From contig NZ_BPQG01000034.1 of NCBI RefSeq assembly GCF_022179125.1, forward strand, positions 1-64,000: DNA of 64,000 nucleotides, in the 5' to 3' direction. The stretch comes from Methylobacterium cerastii (GTDB lineage Bacteria; Pseudomonadota; Alphaproteobacteria; Rhizobiales; Beijerinckiaceae). Below the pieces are notes generated by a model. That model was not told the DNA's origin. It saw only the letters and a list, made by a program, of their open reading frames with translations, and ran no database searches. Within the stretch, counting starts at the first letter, position 1, and each line of letters opens with the position of its first letter. Shown here piece after piece: positions 51,435 through 62,051 of this stretch. Position numbers and translations under genes: made by a program.

Positions 51435-54400
51435 ATGCGGTTCGAGCGTCGTTACACCACGTCCGGTTCTTCGCCCTATGCGGCGATCCCCTTCCGCAAG
51501 GCGCTGTCGGAGATCCGCAACCCGGACGGCTCTACGGTCTTCCGCCTCGACGGCATCTCGGTGCCCGAGGCGTGGTCCCAGGTCGCCAGCGACGTGTTGG
51601 CGCAGAAGTACTTCCGCAAGGCCGGCGTGCCGGCGCGCCTGAAGAAGGTCGAGGAGAACGACGTTCCCTCCTTCCTGTGGCGCTCGGTGCCCGACGAGGT
51701 GGCGCTGAACGAACTCCCCGAGGCTGAGCGCACCGGCTCCGAGACCTCCGCGACCCAGGTGTTCGACCGCCTCGCCGGCTGCTGGACCTATTGGGGCTGG
51801 AAAGGCGGCTACTTCACCAGCGAGGAGGACGCCTCCGCATTCCTCGACGAGCTGCGCTTCATGCTCGCCAAGCAGATGGTCGCGCCGAACTCGCCGCAAT
51901 GGTTCAACACCGGCCTGCACTGGGCTTACGGCATCGACGGCCCGAGCCAGGGCCACTACTACGTCGACTACAAGACCGGCGTGCTGACGAAGTCCGAGAC
52001 GGCCTACGAGCACCCGCAGCCGCATGCCTGCTTCATCCAGTCGGTCCAGGACGACCTCGTCAACGAGGGAGGCATCATGGACCTGTGGGTCCGCGAGGCG
52101 CGCCTGTTCAAGTACGGCTCCGGCACCGGCTCGAACTTCTCGTTGTTGCGTGGAGAAAACGAAAAGCTCGGCGGCGGCGGCAAGTCGTCGGGGCTGATGT
52201 CGTTCCTCAAGATCGGCGACCGGGCGGCGGGCGCAATCAAGTCTGGCGGCACCACGCGGCGCGCGGCCAAGATGGTCATCGTCGACATCGACCACCCGGA
52301 CATCGAGCAGTTCATCGACTGGAAGGTGAAGGAGGAGCAGAAGGTCGCCGCCCTGGTGACCGGCTCCAAGGTCGTCTCCAAACACCTCACCGCGGTGATG
52401 AAGGCCTGCACCCAGTGCGAGGCCGAGGGCGACGCCTGCTTCGATCCCGAGCGCAACCCGGCGCTCAAGCGCGAGATCAAGGCCGCCCGCAAGGCGATGG
52501 TGCCGGACGCCTACACCAAGCGCGTCGTCCAGTTCGCCCGCCAGGGCTTCACCAAGATCGACTTCCCCGTCTACGACACCGACTGGGATTCGGAGGCCTA
52601 CCTGACGGTCGCCGGCCAGAACTCCAACAACTCCGTCTCCCTCACCGACGACTTTTTGCGCGCGGTCGAGGCTGACGGGGAGTGGCTGCTGCGCGACCGC
52701 AACTCGAACAAGACCAAGTCGGTCGGCGCCCGCCACCTCTGGGAGAAGATCGGCGAGGCCGCCTGGGCCTCGGCCGACCCGGGCCTGCACTTCAACACCA
52801 CGATGAACGACTGGCACACCTGTCCGACCGGCGGGCGGATCCGGGCCTCGAACCCGTGCTCCGAGTACATGTTCCTCGACGACACCGCCTGCAACCTGGC
52901 CTCGGCCAACCTGCTGACGATGTACGACCGGCAGACCAAGCAGTTCGACGTCGAGGCGTTCGAGCACCTCAACCGCCTCTGGACGGTGGTGCTCGAGATC
53001 TCGGTGACGATGGCGCAGTTCCCGTCGAAGGAGATCGCCGAGCTCTCCTACAAGTACCGCACGCTGGGGCTGGGCTACGCCAACATCGGCGGCCTGCTGA
53101 TGACCATGGGCCTGCCCTACGATTCGGATGCGGGCCGGGCTCTCGCCGGCGCGCTCACCGCGATCATGACCGGCGTGGCCTACGCCACCTCGGCCGAGAT
53201 GGCCGCCGAGCTCGGGGCCTTTCCGGCCTACGAGGACAACGCGGACGCCATGCTGAAGGTGATCCGCAACCACCGCCGCGCGGCGCATGGCGAGGCCGAG
53301 GGCTACGAGTTCCTGTCGATCTCGCCCGTTCCCCTCGACCACGCCAACATCCCGCAGGGCAACCTCGGCGACCACGCCCGCGCCGCCTGGGACCGCGCCC
53401 TGCGGCTCGGCGAGGAGCACGGCTACCGCAACGCTCAGGCGACGGTGCTGGCACCGACGGGCACGATCGGTCTCGTCATGGATTGCGACACCACCGGCAT
53501 CGAGCCCGACTTCGCCCTGGTGAAGTTCAAGAAGCTCGCCGGCGGCGGCTACTTCAAGATCATCAACCAGGCGGCGCCCGATGCGCTGCGGGCCTTGGGC
53601 TACCGGGAATCCGAGATCGCCGAGATCGAGGCCTACGCGGTCGGCCACGGCTCGATGGGCCAAGCGCCGGCGATCAACCCCGGCAGCCTGCGGGCCAAGG
53701 GCTTTTCGGACGACAAGATCGCGGCGATCGAAGCCGGCCTGAAGTCGGCCTTCGACATCAAGTTCGTGTTCAACCGCTGGACGCTGGGCGACGACTTCCT
53801 CATGGGCACCCTGAAGGTGCCGGCGGAAAAGCTCTCCGACCCGACCTTCGAGCTGCTGCCGTTCCTCGGCTTTTCGAAGAAGGACGTCGAGGCCGCCAAC
53901 ACCCACATCTGCGGGGCGATGACCCTGGAGGGAGCTCCCTTCCTCAAGCAGGAGCACTACGCGGTGTTCGACTGCGCCAACCCGTGCGGGCGGATCGGCA
54001 AGCGCTACCTCTCGGTCGACAGCCACATCCGCATGATGGCCGCCGCCCAGCCCTTCATCTCGGGGGCGATCTCCAAGACTATCAACATGCCCAACGACGC
54101 CACGGTCGAGGATTGCAAGGCGGCCTACACCCTGTCCTGGCGCCTCGCGCTTAAGGCCAACGCCCTCTACCGCGACGGCTCGAAGCTGTCGCAGCCGCTG
54201 AACTCGGCCCTGATCCAGGACGAGGACGACGAGGAGGACATGGTCGAGGCGCTGGTCCAGGCGCCGGCCGCCGCCAAGGCGACGCAGCTCGCCGAACGCA
54301 TCGTCGAGCGGGTGATCGAGCGGGTCGAGCGCATCCGCTCGCGGGAGAAGCTTCCGCACCGGCGCAAGGGCTACACCCAGAAGGCGGTCGTGGGCGGGCA

Positions 54401-55160
54401 CAAGGTCTACCTGCGCACCGGCGAGTACGACGACGGCCGCATCGGCGAGATCTTCATCGACATGCACAAGGAGGGCGCCGCCTTCCGAAGCTTGATGAAC
54501 AACTTCGCCATCGCGATCTCCCTCGGCCTCCAGTACGGCGTTCCGTTGGAGGAGTACGTCGAGGCGTTCACCTTCACCCGCTTCGAGCCGGCGGGCTTCG
54601 TGCAGGGCAACGACGCGATCAAGAACGCGACCTCGATCCTCGACTACGTCTTCCGCGAGCTGGCGATCTCGTACCTCGCCCGCATGGACCTCGCCCACGT
54701 CGACCCCTCCGAGATCGGCTCCACGATCCTCGGCGGCGGCGAGGGCGACACCACCCGCGAGCCGGGCATGCCGCAGCAGACGGCCGCCAGCGTCGTCTCT
54801 CGCGGGCTGCTCCGCGGCTCGGCCGACCGGCTGACCCTGATCCAGGGCGGCCCGTCCGGCGCGACCGTCGGGGTCGGCTCCGGCAACGCGGGCCAGTCGG
54901 CCCCGGCCGGCGGCGTGGTCCACGCCCTACGCGGCGCGACGGCGCTGAAGATGGAAACCGAGCTGTCCGTCCACGCGGAGACCTCGATCGAGGCCCTGCC
55001 CTTCGCCAAGCCGGAGCGCAGCGTCGCAGACCGGCGGGCCGAGGCCAAGATGAAGGGCTACGTCGGCGAAGCCTGCCCGGAATGCGCGAACTTCACCCTG
55101 GTCCGCAACGGAACCTGCCTGAAGTGCGACACCTGCGGCGGCACGACCGGCTGCAGCTAG
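51435..55160 (+). CDS. nrdJ: Adenosylcobalamin-dependent ribonucleotide reductase (class II)
   Basis: The 1241-aa enzyme begins [20 protein letters not shown]. The catalytic barrel includes [43 protein letters not shown] (active-site Cys and binding loop) and later [20 protein letters not shown]. The C-terminus has a zinc-finger-like [20 protein letters not shown] with a final CGGTTGCS, carrying the redox-active cysteines. It reduces ribonucleoside diphosphates with B12 and needs no oxygen, unlike NrdAB. ATG 51435 has GAGAGG eight bases upstream; a GTG nine bases earlier is a less likely start. Predicted NrdR boxes precede it. Confidence 0.96.
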   Translation: MRFERRYTTSGSSPYAAIPFRKALSEIRNPDGSTVFRLDGISVPEAWSQVASDVLAQKYFRKAGVPARLKKVEENDVPSFLWRSVPDEVALNELPEAERTGSETSATQVFDRLAGCWTYWGWKGGYFTSEEDASAFLDELRFMLAKQMVAPNSPQWFNTGLHWAYGIDGPSQGHYYVDYKTGVLTKSETAYEHPQPHACFIQSVQDDLVNEGGIMDLWVREARLFKYGSGTGSNFSLLRGENEKLGGGGKSSGLMSFLKIGDRAAGAIKSGGTTRRAAKMVIVDIDHPDIEQFIDWKVKEEQKVAALVTGSKVVSKHLTAVMKACTQCEAEGDACFDPERNPALKREIKAARKAMVPDAYTKRVVQFARQGFTKIDFPVYDTDWDSEAYLTVAGQNSNNSVSLTDDFLRAVEADGEWLLRDRNSNKTKSVGARHLWEKIGEAAWASADPGLHFNTTMNDWHTCPTGGRIRASNPCSEYMFLDDTACNLASANLLTMYDRQTKQFDVEAFEHLNRLWTVVLEISVTMAQFPSKEIAELSYKYRTLGLGYANIGGLLMTMGLPYDSDAGRALAGALTAIMTGVAYATSAEMAAELGAFPAYEDNADAMLKVIRNHRRAAHGEAEGYEFLSISPVPLDHANIPQGNLGDHARAAWDRALRLGEEHGYRNAQATVLAPTGTIGLVMDCDTTGIEPDFALVKFKKLAGGGYFKIINQAAPDALRALGYRESEIAEIEAYAVGHGSMGQAPAINPGSLRAKGFSDDKIAAIEAGLKSAFDIKFVFNRWTLGDDFLMGTLKVPAEKLSDPTFELLPFLGFSKKDVEAANTHICGAMTLEGAPFLKQEHYAVFDCANPCGRIGKRYLSVDSHIRMMAAAQPFISGAISKTINMPNDATVEDCKAAYTLSWRLALKANALYRDGSKLSQPLNSALIQDEDDEEDMVEALVQAPAAAKATQLAERIVERVIERVERIRSREKLPHRRKGYTQKAVVGGHKVYLRTGEYDDGRIGEIFIDMHKEGAAFRSLMNNFAIAISLGLQYGVPLEEYVEAFTFTRFEPAGFVQGNDAIKNATSILDYVFRELAISYLARMDLAHVDPSEIGSTILGGGEGDTTREPGMPQQTAASVVSRGLLRGSADRLTLIQGGPSGATVGVGSGNAGQSAPAGGVVHALRGATALKMETELSVHAETSIEALPFAKPERSVADRRAEAKMKGYVGEACPECANFTLVRNGTCLKCDTCGGTTGCS

Positions 55161-55189
55161 TCAGATATGGACTTGAGCGGAGACTGATT

Positions 55190-56002
55190 ATGCGCGATTG
55201 GCCGGTAAAGCGTCTCTCAAGAAGTGAGATTTGGCGCGATAGCCTTGATCTTAGAAGGTCAACAGGCATTCACGGCCAATCGCAAATAGACTTCCTCGAT
55301 TTGCTTCGCAATCGGCTTCCAAAGCTCGGAGGCCGCTTCTCCAAACTTGAGGTTGTTGTTCAAGAAGATGATCAGTTGCATGGATTGCCGGCGTTAACCC
55401 GGTATGTTCGCGGGGGAACGATACGCGTATTTGTTACAAAGACCACCGAAAGAGATGCTATTCTTGGAATAAACGGAGGGCAAGAAATTCTTGGGCATGA
55501 GCTAGGTCACGTTCGGTATCACGAAGGAGAACCGAAAGCTTATTTAGCTGGCGATTTTTAGCCTCTTAGTTATATCGATAGTTCTGAAGAATCAGCAGAA
55601 TGGCAGGCTGATGAGTCTTATATTTCTATGGCCGCGCCTGAATTCTTAATTAAAGAAAATCAAGATCCCGTTCGTCTTTCTACGTTGTGCAATACCACGC
55701 TCGCTTTCGCGGAACGCGCTATTTCTTATTTTAAGGAAAGCATTTCATCGCGCGAGATTCATCCGACATACACAGCCTTCAAGCGCGACTTACGGGCAGT
55801 AGAAGGTAATTATGTCAAGAGTCTTCCCCCTGACGCAGAGGCGCTTTGGTCCATTCTGACGCCAATGCCAGGGAAGGACGCCTTCGATTATAAGTTATGC
55901 CCCAAAGGGTTTCAGATCGCACGCGATGAATATCTAAAGATGACGCCGTGCGGCTGGCATATCAGAAATGGCATCGTAGAGGCATATTTTAACGTCGCGT
56001 AA
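55190..56002 (+). pseudogene. ImmA/IrrE-type metallopeptidase split by one in-frame TAG
   Basis: ATG 55190 opens a frame that meets TAG at 55559-55561 (codon 124) and then stays open in the same frame to a stop at 56000-56002, 271 codons in all. The first part carries the zinc motif HELGH (His103, Glu104, His107); the part after the stop carries EWQADESYISMAAPEFLI, with Glu137 and Asp141 where ImmA/IrrE proteins have the third zinc ligand and the AD residues. The stop separates the two halves of one active site. A single C-to-T change (CAG to TAG) would explain it. Base composition is far lower in GC than the neighbours, indicating transfer. Such proteases often act on repressors of mobile elements. 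The second half also has its own ATG (55628). Confidence 0.78.
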
Positions 56003-56085
56003 CGTATGGACTTCACGGTTTCGGGTATTTTGTGTAGCTACTAGGTACGCAAAGTCATTCCGCCGACTGTATAATCGCAATCTCA

Positions 56086-56123
56086 TCGCGCGAGCCGGTA
56101 TCCTCCTCGCTCGCGGATGCTCC
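56086..56123. repeat. Degenerate copy of the CGAGCCGG repeat
   Basis: CGCGCGAGCCGGTATCCTCC with TCGCTCGCGGATGC repeats the core of the element at 771-814 (ACGCGAGCCGGCATCCACC with TCGCTTGAAAATGC). It marks the right end of the AT-rich stretch after the split metallopeptidase, between it and the transglycosylase gene. Confidence 0.5.
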
Positions 56124-56184
56124 GGTGATCTGGACTCGGGTGGGCGCGCGCCCGGCGCCGTTGTCCGCGCCCCGGCGCCGGGCC

Positions 56185-57424
56185 TCACGGCGCCGTCCGC
56201 AGCCGCTCCAGCAGGGCGACGTCGGCATAGCCGTCCGGGCGGAGGCCGGTCGCGGCCTGGTAGGCGCGGATCGCGGCCCGCGTCTTCGGACCGATCCGGC
56301 CGTCGACGACGCCGACCGTGTGGCCGTGCGCGTCCAGGCGGGTTTGCAGGTCGCGGCGCTCGGCTTCGGTCAGGGCACGGTCGCCGCGGGGCCAGTCGCG
56401 GGCTGAAGGCGGCTTGCCCGCGCAGGCGGTCCGACAGGTGCGCGACGGTGAGCGCGTAGGACAGCGACGTGTTGTAGCGCAGGATCGCCGAGAAGTTCGG
56501 CCGCAGCAGGAAGGCCGGACCGCCCGCGCCCGCGGGGACGACGAGGGTCGCTTGCGCGGCGCCATCCCCCTCGCGCTGGGGGACGGGCGTCACGCCGACC
56601 GCACGCCAACCGTCGAGGCTGCGCGCGGTGGTCTCGTCCGCCAGCGCGTAGTCAAAGCGCTCTCCCAGCGCCGCCTCGCTGCCCCAGGCTTCGCCGCGGC
56701 GCCAGCCCATGGCGACGAGGTAGTTCGCCGTCGAAGCGAGGGCGTCGGGAACCGACCAGAGGTCGCGTCGGCCGTCGCCGTCGAAATCCACGGCGTGGGC
56801 GCGGTAGACGCTCGGCATGAACTGGGTATGGCCCATGGCGCCGGCCCACGAGCCGGTCAGGCGCGCGGGCGGCACGTCCCCTTGCGCGAGGATGCGAAGA
56901 GCCTCGATGAGCTCGTCGCGCCAGTAGCCCGGTCGGCCGGGATCGCCGCAGGCCAGCGTCGCGAGCGATTGCACCACCGGACGGACGATCGCGGCGTCGT
57001 CGAGGACCTTGCCGTAGCCCGACTCGACGCCCCAGAAGGCCACGAGGGTGAAGCGATCGACGCCGGTGCGCTGCTCGATCGCCTCGAGGATCGTGGCCCA
57101 TTCCCCGAGCTTGCGCTGCCCCTCGGCGATGGTCGCCTCGGTGATCGTGGCGTCGAGGTAGGCCCAGATCGGCTTGACGAACTCGGCCTGGCCGCGGGTC
57201 GCCGCCAGCACGTCCGGGTTGGACGCCAAGCCGGCGAGCTGCCCGTCCGCCAAGGCTCGCGGCACCCCGCTTGCCTGCGCGTCGGCGGCGATCCTGCCCA
57301 GGCAGTCGGCCCAGGACGATGCCTCCGGAGGTGTCTCCGAAGATGCCGGGCCGGCCGTCGCCGGAGCCGTTACCAAGACCAGCGGGAGGGTAGCAGCGCG
57401 GAGCAAGCGGGCGAGGCGCATCAT
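56185..57424 (-). pseudogene. Lytic murein transglycosylase (MltB-like) with a frameshift before its peptidoglycan-binding domain
   Basis: From ATG 57424 the frame gives a signal peptide (about residues 1-24) and an MltB-type catalytic domain: FWGVESGYGKV with catalytic Glu134, LTGSWAGAMGHTQFMPSVYR, VDFDGDGRRDLWSVPDALAS and RPNFSAILRYNTSLSYAL. At about 56396-56403, after GQAAFSPR, the frame breaks; in another frame the sequence continues DWPRGDRALTEAERRDLQTR and a peptidoglycan-binding domain (VGVVDGRIGPKTRAAIRAYQ) to TGA 56185. Loss of one CG unit from CGCGCG would produce this. In the original frame translation runs into an unrelated basic tail. The catalytic domain remains whole, so a shortened enzyme may still work. 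A sequencing error is possible. Confidence 0.75.
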
Positions 57425-57586
57425 CGGTTCTCGGCGGCGGGACGGCGATCGCATTGCCGGAGGAAGCCCATGGGCCCTATGTCGGTTCTCGATCCCGCTC
57501 AAGGCGCGTGTGCGGTCGCGCCCCGGCGCACCCGTCACGGTTCACCACGGCTCTCGTCCCCGCACCACGCTTGGACCCCTCGACCG

Positions 57587-59023
57587 ATGTCGAACCCTGT
57601 CACGTCGACCGTCCGTGCCGCCGCCGAGGGCCTCGTCGCGCTGGTGGCGGCCGGCAACCGGCTGCGCCTGCCGGGGACGGAGCACCCGTTCGTGGTCGGC
57701 GTCCACGCGCCGATGCGCGCGGAGCTGACGCTGCGGGACCTGCCGGTGACCGGGACGATCCCGCCGGGGCTCGACGGGCGCTACCTCAAGATGGGCGCCA
57801 ACCCGGCTCGCCCGACGACGCGCGGCCACGACTGGTTCCTGGGCGACGGCATGGTGCACGGCCTCCGCATCGCGGGCGGCAAGGCCCTGTGGTACCGCAA
57901 CCGCTGGATCGGCTCGCGGACGGCCTCGGCGGCGCTCGGCCGACCCGCCGCCCCCGGACCGCGCCGAGGCGACGACACCGTCAACACCAACGTCGTCGAG
58001 ATCGGCGGCCGCGCCTTCGCCCTGGTCGAGGCCGGCAGCTATCCGGTCGCGCTGTCCGACGACTTGGAGACGCAAGCCTACGATCCGTTCGAGGGGACGC
58101 TCTCCGGCTCCTTCACCGGGCATCCGCACCGCGACCCGGAGACCGGGGAGACGCATGCGATCGCCTACGACGGCCGGGTCTGGGACAGCGTGCGCCACGT
58201 CGTCCTCTCGCCCGCCGGCCGCGTCGTGCGCGACCTGCCGATCCCGGTCGAGCACGGCCCCTGCATCCACGACTGCGCGATCACGACGCGCTTCGCGGTG
58301 GTGCTGGACCTGCCCCTCACCTTCTCGATGCGGGCGGTGGTGGCAGGCCACCGCTTCCCGTTCCGCTGGAACCCTGCCCACCGCGCCCGCCTCGGCCTGC
58401 TCCCCCGGCACGGGACGGCCGCCGACATCACGTGGTGCCCGCTCGATCCGTGCTTCGTGTTCCACGTCGGCAACGCCTACGACGAGGCGGACGGGCGGGT
58501 GGTCCTCGACGTCGTCGCCTACGACAGCGTGTTCGCCTCGGCCGCGGGCGGTCTCGACAAGCCGGGCCGGCTGGAGCGCTGGACCGTCGACCCCGCCACG
58601 GCGCGGGTCGACCGGCGGGTGGTCGATCCGGCGGCGCAGGAATTTCCGAGGATCGACGAGCGCCGCTTCGGGCGACCGCACCGCTACGTCTACGCGGTCT
58701 CGGTCCCCGCCGACGGCAACACGCAGCTCGAAGGCGCGACGCAGATCTACAAGCACGACCTGACGACGGGGGCGCGTCGCGTGCACGAGTTCGGCGCCGG
58801 CAGCGTGCCGGGGGAGTTCGTGTTCGTGCCGGCGGCCCCTGAGGCCGGCGAGGACGAGGGATGGCTGGTCGGACTCGTCGTCGACACCGCAAGCGACACG
58901 ACCGACTTCGTCGTCCTTGATGCGCGCGCCTTCGAGGCGCAGCCCGTCGCCGCAATCCACCTCGGGCACCGGATCCCGCCGGGCTTCCACGGCAACTGGT
59001 TTGCCGCGCGCGACCCGGCCTGA
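57587..59023 (+). CDS. Carotenoid (apocarotenoid) oxygenase
   Basis: The 478-aa protein belongs to the carotenoid cleavage oxygenases. Candidate iron-binding histidines are in SGSFTGHPHRDPETG (about residue 184), HGPCIHDCAITT (about 228), CFVFHVGNAY (about 292) and the terminal GFHGNW (about 470), the four-His pattern of the family. GRYLKMGANPARPT and HDWFLGDGMVHGLRI in the N-terminal blade are also typical. It cleaves carotenoids or related phenylpropanoid double bonds with oxygen; substrate unknown. Methylobacteria are carotenoid-pigmented. It converges on the downstream binding-protein gene, 44 bases apart. Confidence 0.9.
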   Translation: MSNPVTSTVRAAAEGLVALVAAGNRLRLPGTEHPFVVGVHAPMRAELTLRDLPVTGTIPPGLDGRYLKMGANPARPTTRGHDWFLGDGMVHGLRIAGGKALWYRNRWIGSRTASAALGRPAAPGPRRGDDTVNTNVVEIGGRAFALVEAGSYPVALSDDLETQAYDPFEGTLSGSFTGHPHRDPETGETHAIAYDGRVWDSVRHVVLSPAGRVVRDLPIPVEHGPCIHDCAITTRFAVVLDLPLTFSMRAVVAGHRFPFRWNPAHRARLGLLPRHGTAADITWCPLDPCFVFHVGNAYDEADGRVVLDVVAYDSVFASAAGGLDKPGRLERWTVDPATARVDRRVVDPAAQEFPRIDERRFGRPHRYVYAVSVPADGNTQLEGATQIYKHDLTTGARRVHEFGAGSVPGEFVFVPAAPEAGEDEGWLVGLVVDTASDTTDFVVLDARAFEAQPVAAIHLGHRIPPGFHGNWFAARDPA

Positions 59024-59067
59024 ACGGCTTGCCCCGTCACGCCGTCTTGCTCTCCACGACGTGCCCT

Positions 59068-60282
59068 CTACGGCTTGCCGACCAGGGGGCAGCCGCCTTC
59101 CCCGAGCGGGCGAAAGGCCTTGTCGGCCGGGATCGTGTCGAGGAGCTTGTAGAGGTCCCACGCCCCCTTCGACTCCGAGGGCGCCTTCACCTCGAACAGG
59201 TACATCGGGTGCACCTTGCGGCCGTCCGCCCGGATAGTCCCCTTGCCGAACAGCGGGTCGTCCGTCGGGTTGGCCTTCATCCAGGCCATCGTCGCCTGCG
59301 GATCGGTGGATTTCGTCGCGGCCACGGCCTTCAAGTAATGCGACAACCCGGCATAGACGCCTGCGTGGTTCATGGTCGGCATGGCGTCGCCGTTGCGCTT
59401 GTAGAAGCGTTCGGAGAAGGCCCGCGTCCCCGGGTTGAGATCCCAATAGAACGACTCCGTCAGCACCAGGCCCTGCGCGGTCTGCAGGCCGATCGCGTGC
59501 ACGTCGACGACGTAGATCAGCAGCGCGGCGAGCTTCTGCCCGCTATCGGTCAGCCCGAACTCGTGCGCCTGCTTGATCGCGTTGATCGTGTCGCCGCCGG
59601 CGTTGGCCAGCCCGACCACCTTCGCGCCCGAGGACTGCGCCTGAAGCAGGAACGACGAAAAATCGGTGGCGGGGAACGGCACGCGGGCCGAACCCAGGAC
59701 GCGGCCACCGCCCTTCTCGATCACCGCGGTGGCCTCGTTCTGCAGGGAGAGGCCGAACGCGTAGTCGGCGGTGAGGAAGTACCACGCGTCGCCGCCGCGC
59801 TCGAGCATGGCGCCGGCCGTGCCGTGCGACAGGGCGTAGGTGTCGTAGGTCCACTGGATCGTGTTCGGCGAGCACTGCTTACCCGTCAGCTCTGTGGTCC
59901 CGGCCCCTGAATCGATGAAGACCTTGTTCTTCTCGCGCGTGACCTGGCTGACCGCCAGGGCCACCGAGGAGGTGGGAACGTCGAGGATCGCGTCGACGCC
60001 GTCGCGGTCGTACCATTGTCGCGCCACGGCGGCGCCGATGTCGGGCTTGTTCTGATGGTCGGCGGCGACGACCTCGACCTGCACGTCCCGGTTTACCTTG
60101 GCGAAGTCCTCGACCGCCATCTGGGCGGCGACGACGGAGCCCTTGCCGCCGGTGTCGGCGTAGACGCCGGACATGTCGTTGAGGATGCCGACCTTGACGT
60201 GGATCGGCTCGGCGAACGCGGAGCCCGCCGAGATGGCGAGGCCGAGCGCGGCCGTGAGGATGCAGCACCGGGTCGAGGCCAT
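59068..60282 (-). CDS. Branched-chain-amino-acid-type ABC substrate-binding protein
   Basis: The 404-aa periplasmic protein has a signal peptide (ending AGSAFA, about residue 24) and the LivJ/type I fold: VKVGILNDMSGVYADTGGKG, VDAILDVPTSSVALAVSQVT, YFLTADYAFGLSLQNEATAV and LFGKGTIRADGRKVHPMYLF. Related proteins bind branched-chain amino acids, amides, urea or aromatic acids. No permease or ATPase gene is adjacent, so it is an orphan in this window. ATG 60282 has GGAGGA nine bases upstream. Confidence 0.88.
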   Translation of the reverse strand: MASTRCCILTAALGLAISAGSAFAEPIHVKVGILNDMSGVYADTGGKGSVVAAQMAVEDFAKVNRDVQVEVVAADHQNKPDIGAAVARQWYDRDGVDAILDVPTSSVALAVSQVTREKNKVFIDSGAGTTELTGKQCSPNTIQWTYDTYALSHGTAGAMLERGGDAWYFLTADYAFGLSLQNEATAVIEKGGGRVLGSARVPFPATDFSSFLLQAQSSGAKVVGLANAGGDTINAIKQAHEFGLTDSGQKLAALLIYVVDVHAIGLQTAQGLVLTESFYWDLNPGTRAFSERFYKRNGDAMPTMNHAGVYAGLSHYLKAVAATKSTDPQATMAWMKANPTDDPLFGKGTIRADGRKVHPMYLFEVKAPSESKGAWDLYKLLDTIPADKAFRPLGEGGCPLVGKP

Positions 60283-60662
60283 GGCGGGCGGTCCTCCGAG
60301 ATCGGTTATTGTTGAACCCAGGAGGGCACGCCCGACATCCCAGCGTCAAGCGTCGCGGCGTCTTGAGAAGCCAACGGAATACAGCAATGAAACCAATCGA
60401 TCGTTGCGAGCGGGTGCTGCGATGCGGGATGAGCCGATGTCGCCTCCGAGCGCGGACGTGAAGTCGGCAAACCGACCGGGACGGCACCTCGGAGGTCCGA
60501 GGCCAAATCACGGGACCGCGCCGCGGGGCGCTTTATTCCGTTCGCCGGTCCGTGCATGATGAATGCACGAGCGTCGCGCCGTCCGGTGCGATGCCGCCGC
60601 GGGATCGCGCTTCAAGCCCGACGTCAACGGGCAGGTCGATCCCGCCGCCGGGAGGGTTTTGG
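60283..60662. other. Divergent promoter region before ugpB
   Basis: This 380-base gap serves the divergent binding-protein gene and the ugp operon. A Pho-box-like repeat, expected for phosphate-controlled ugp genes, was looked for and not clearly found. No ORF with a ribosome site was seen. Confidence 0.35.
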
Positions 60663-62006
60663 ATGGATCGTCGCGTCCTGTTGGCCGGCGTCGGCGGCCT
60701 CGCCGCGTGGACGGCGCTTCGCCCCTCGGCCTCCGTCTCGGCCGCGGACAGGACGCCCATCGTGCTCTGGCACGCGATGTCGGGCGCGAACGGCGAGGAG
60801 GTCGAGCGGCTGACGCGCGACTTCAACGCGAGCCAGTCCGAGGTCACCCTTGAGGCGGTGTTCAAGGGCACCTATCCCGAGACGCTGACGGCGGCGATCG
60901 CGGCCTACCGCGCGGGCAAGGCGCCGCACGTCGTCCAGATCTTCGAGGTCGGCACGGGCACGATGCTGCAGGCGGGCCCCGCCATCAAGCCGGCCTGGAA
61001 GCTCGCGGAGGAGACCGGCCTCGCCCTCGATCCCAAGGCCTACATCCCCGGCGTGCGTGGATACTACAGCCTGCCCGACGGCAAGCTCGCCTCGATGCCG
61101 TTCAACTCCTCGACGGCGGTGATGTGGTACAACCGCGACGCCTTCGAGAAGGCGGGGCTCGACCCGGACAAGCCGCCGGCCACCTACGACGACTTCGCCA
61201 AGGCGGCCCGCACCCTCGCGTCGAAGGCGGCCACGCCCATCGCCAGCACCTCGGCCTGGATGACCTGGATCCAGTTCGAGGAATACGCCGCGATCCAGAA
61301 CCTCGCCTACGCCACCGAGAACGACGGCTATGACGGCCTCGGCGCGGAACTGCTCATCAACACCAAGCCCTTCGTCGATCAGCTCCAGCGCTTCCTCGAC
61401 CTCTCGAAGGACGGCGCCTTCAAGTATGCCGGCCGCGACGGCGCGCCCGACGCGGTCTTCTATTCCGGGCAGGCCGCGATCGGCTTCGGCTCGTCCTCGG
61501 GCCGCGCCGACATCGTCAAGAACGCCAAGTTCCGGTACGCCGAGGCCTTCCTGCCGACCGAGCCGGCGCTGAACCCGCGGCCGAACAACTCGATCATCGG
61601 GGGCGCCAGCCTGTGGGCGATGACGGCGCCCAAGCGCAGCGAGGCCGAGTACAAGGGCGTTGCGGCCTTCTACGCCTTCCTCGCGAAGCCCGAGCAGGTC
61701 GCCCTCTACGCCCAGAACACCGGCTACGTCCCGGTGACGCTGGCCGGCTACGAGGCCACGAAGCAGGCGGGCTACTTCGACAGGAATCCCGGCACCGACG
61801 TTCCGGCGCGGCAGCTCTCCCGCGGGGAGCTGACCCCGAACTCGCGCGGCCTGCGCCTCGGCCGCCTGCCGGAGATCCGCGCGATCCTCTACGAGGAGAT
61901 CGAGAAGGCGCTCCAGGGCCAGCAGACCGCGCAATCGGCCATGGACGGCGCCGTCGCGCGCGGGAACCGCGTGCTGCGCGACTTCCAGAAATCCGCGCGC
62001 GGCTGA
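60663..62006 (+). CDS. ugpB: Glycerol-3-phosphate ABC transporter, substrate-binding protein
   Basis: The 447-aa protein has an exported N-terminus with a twin-arginine-like start (MDRRVLLAGVGGLAAW). Strong UgpB signatures follow: ALWHAMSG-type opening (IVLWHAMSGANGEEVERL), FKGTYPETLTAAIAAYRAGK, VQIFEVGTGTMLQAG, LASMPFNSSTAVMWYNRDAF, and NNSIIGGASLWAMTAPKRSE near residue 310. It delivers sn-glycerol-3-phosphate or glycerophosphodiesters to UgpAE. GGAGGG six bases upstream fixes ATG 60663. First gene of ugpBAEC. Confidence 0.93.
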   Translation: MDRRVLLAGVGGLAAWTALRPSASVSAADRTPIVLWHAMSGANGEEVERLTRDFNASQSEVTLEAVFKGTYPETLTAAIAAYRAGKAPHVVQIFEVGTGTMLQAGPAIKPAWKLAEETGLALDPKAYIPGVRGYYSLPDGKLASMPFNSSTAVMWYNRDAFEKAGLDPDKPPATYDDFAKAARTLASKAATPIASTSAWMTWIQFEEYAAIQNLAYATENDGYDGLGAELLINTKPFVDQLQRFLDLSKDGAFKYAGRDGAPDAVFYSGQAAIGFGSSSGRADIVKNAKFRYAEAFLPTEPALNPRPNNSIIGGASLWAMTAPKRSEAEYKGVAAFYAFLAKPEQVALYAQNTGYVPVTLAGYEATKQAGYFDRNPGTDVPARQLSRGELTPNSRGLRLGRLPEIRAILYEEIEKALQGQQTAQSAMDGAVARGNRVLRDFQKSARG

Positions 62007-62051
62007 CGCGGCGGACCGGCGCAAGGCAGTCCCGACCAAGGCACTCCCCAC

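Noticed and set aside
57454-58842. Alternative plus-strand frame inside the carotenoid oxygenase gene
   Set aside because: Arg/Pro-rich composition with no motifs; it is the shadow of the real oxygenase frame.
60390-60660. Pho box upstream of ugpB
   Set aside because: No pair of CTGTCAT-like direct repeats with 11-base periodicity could be found.
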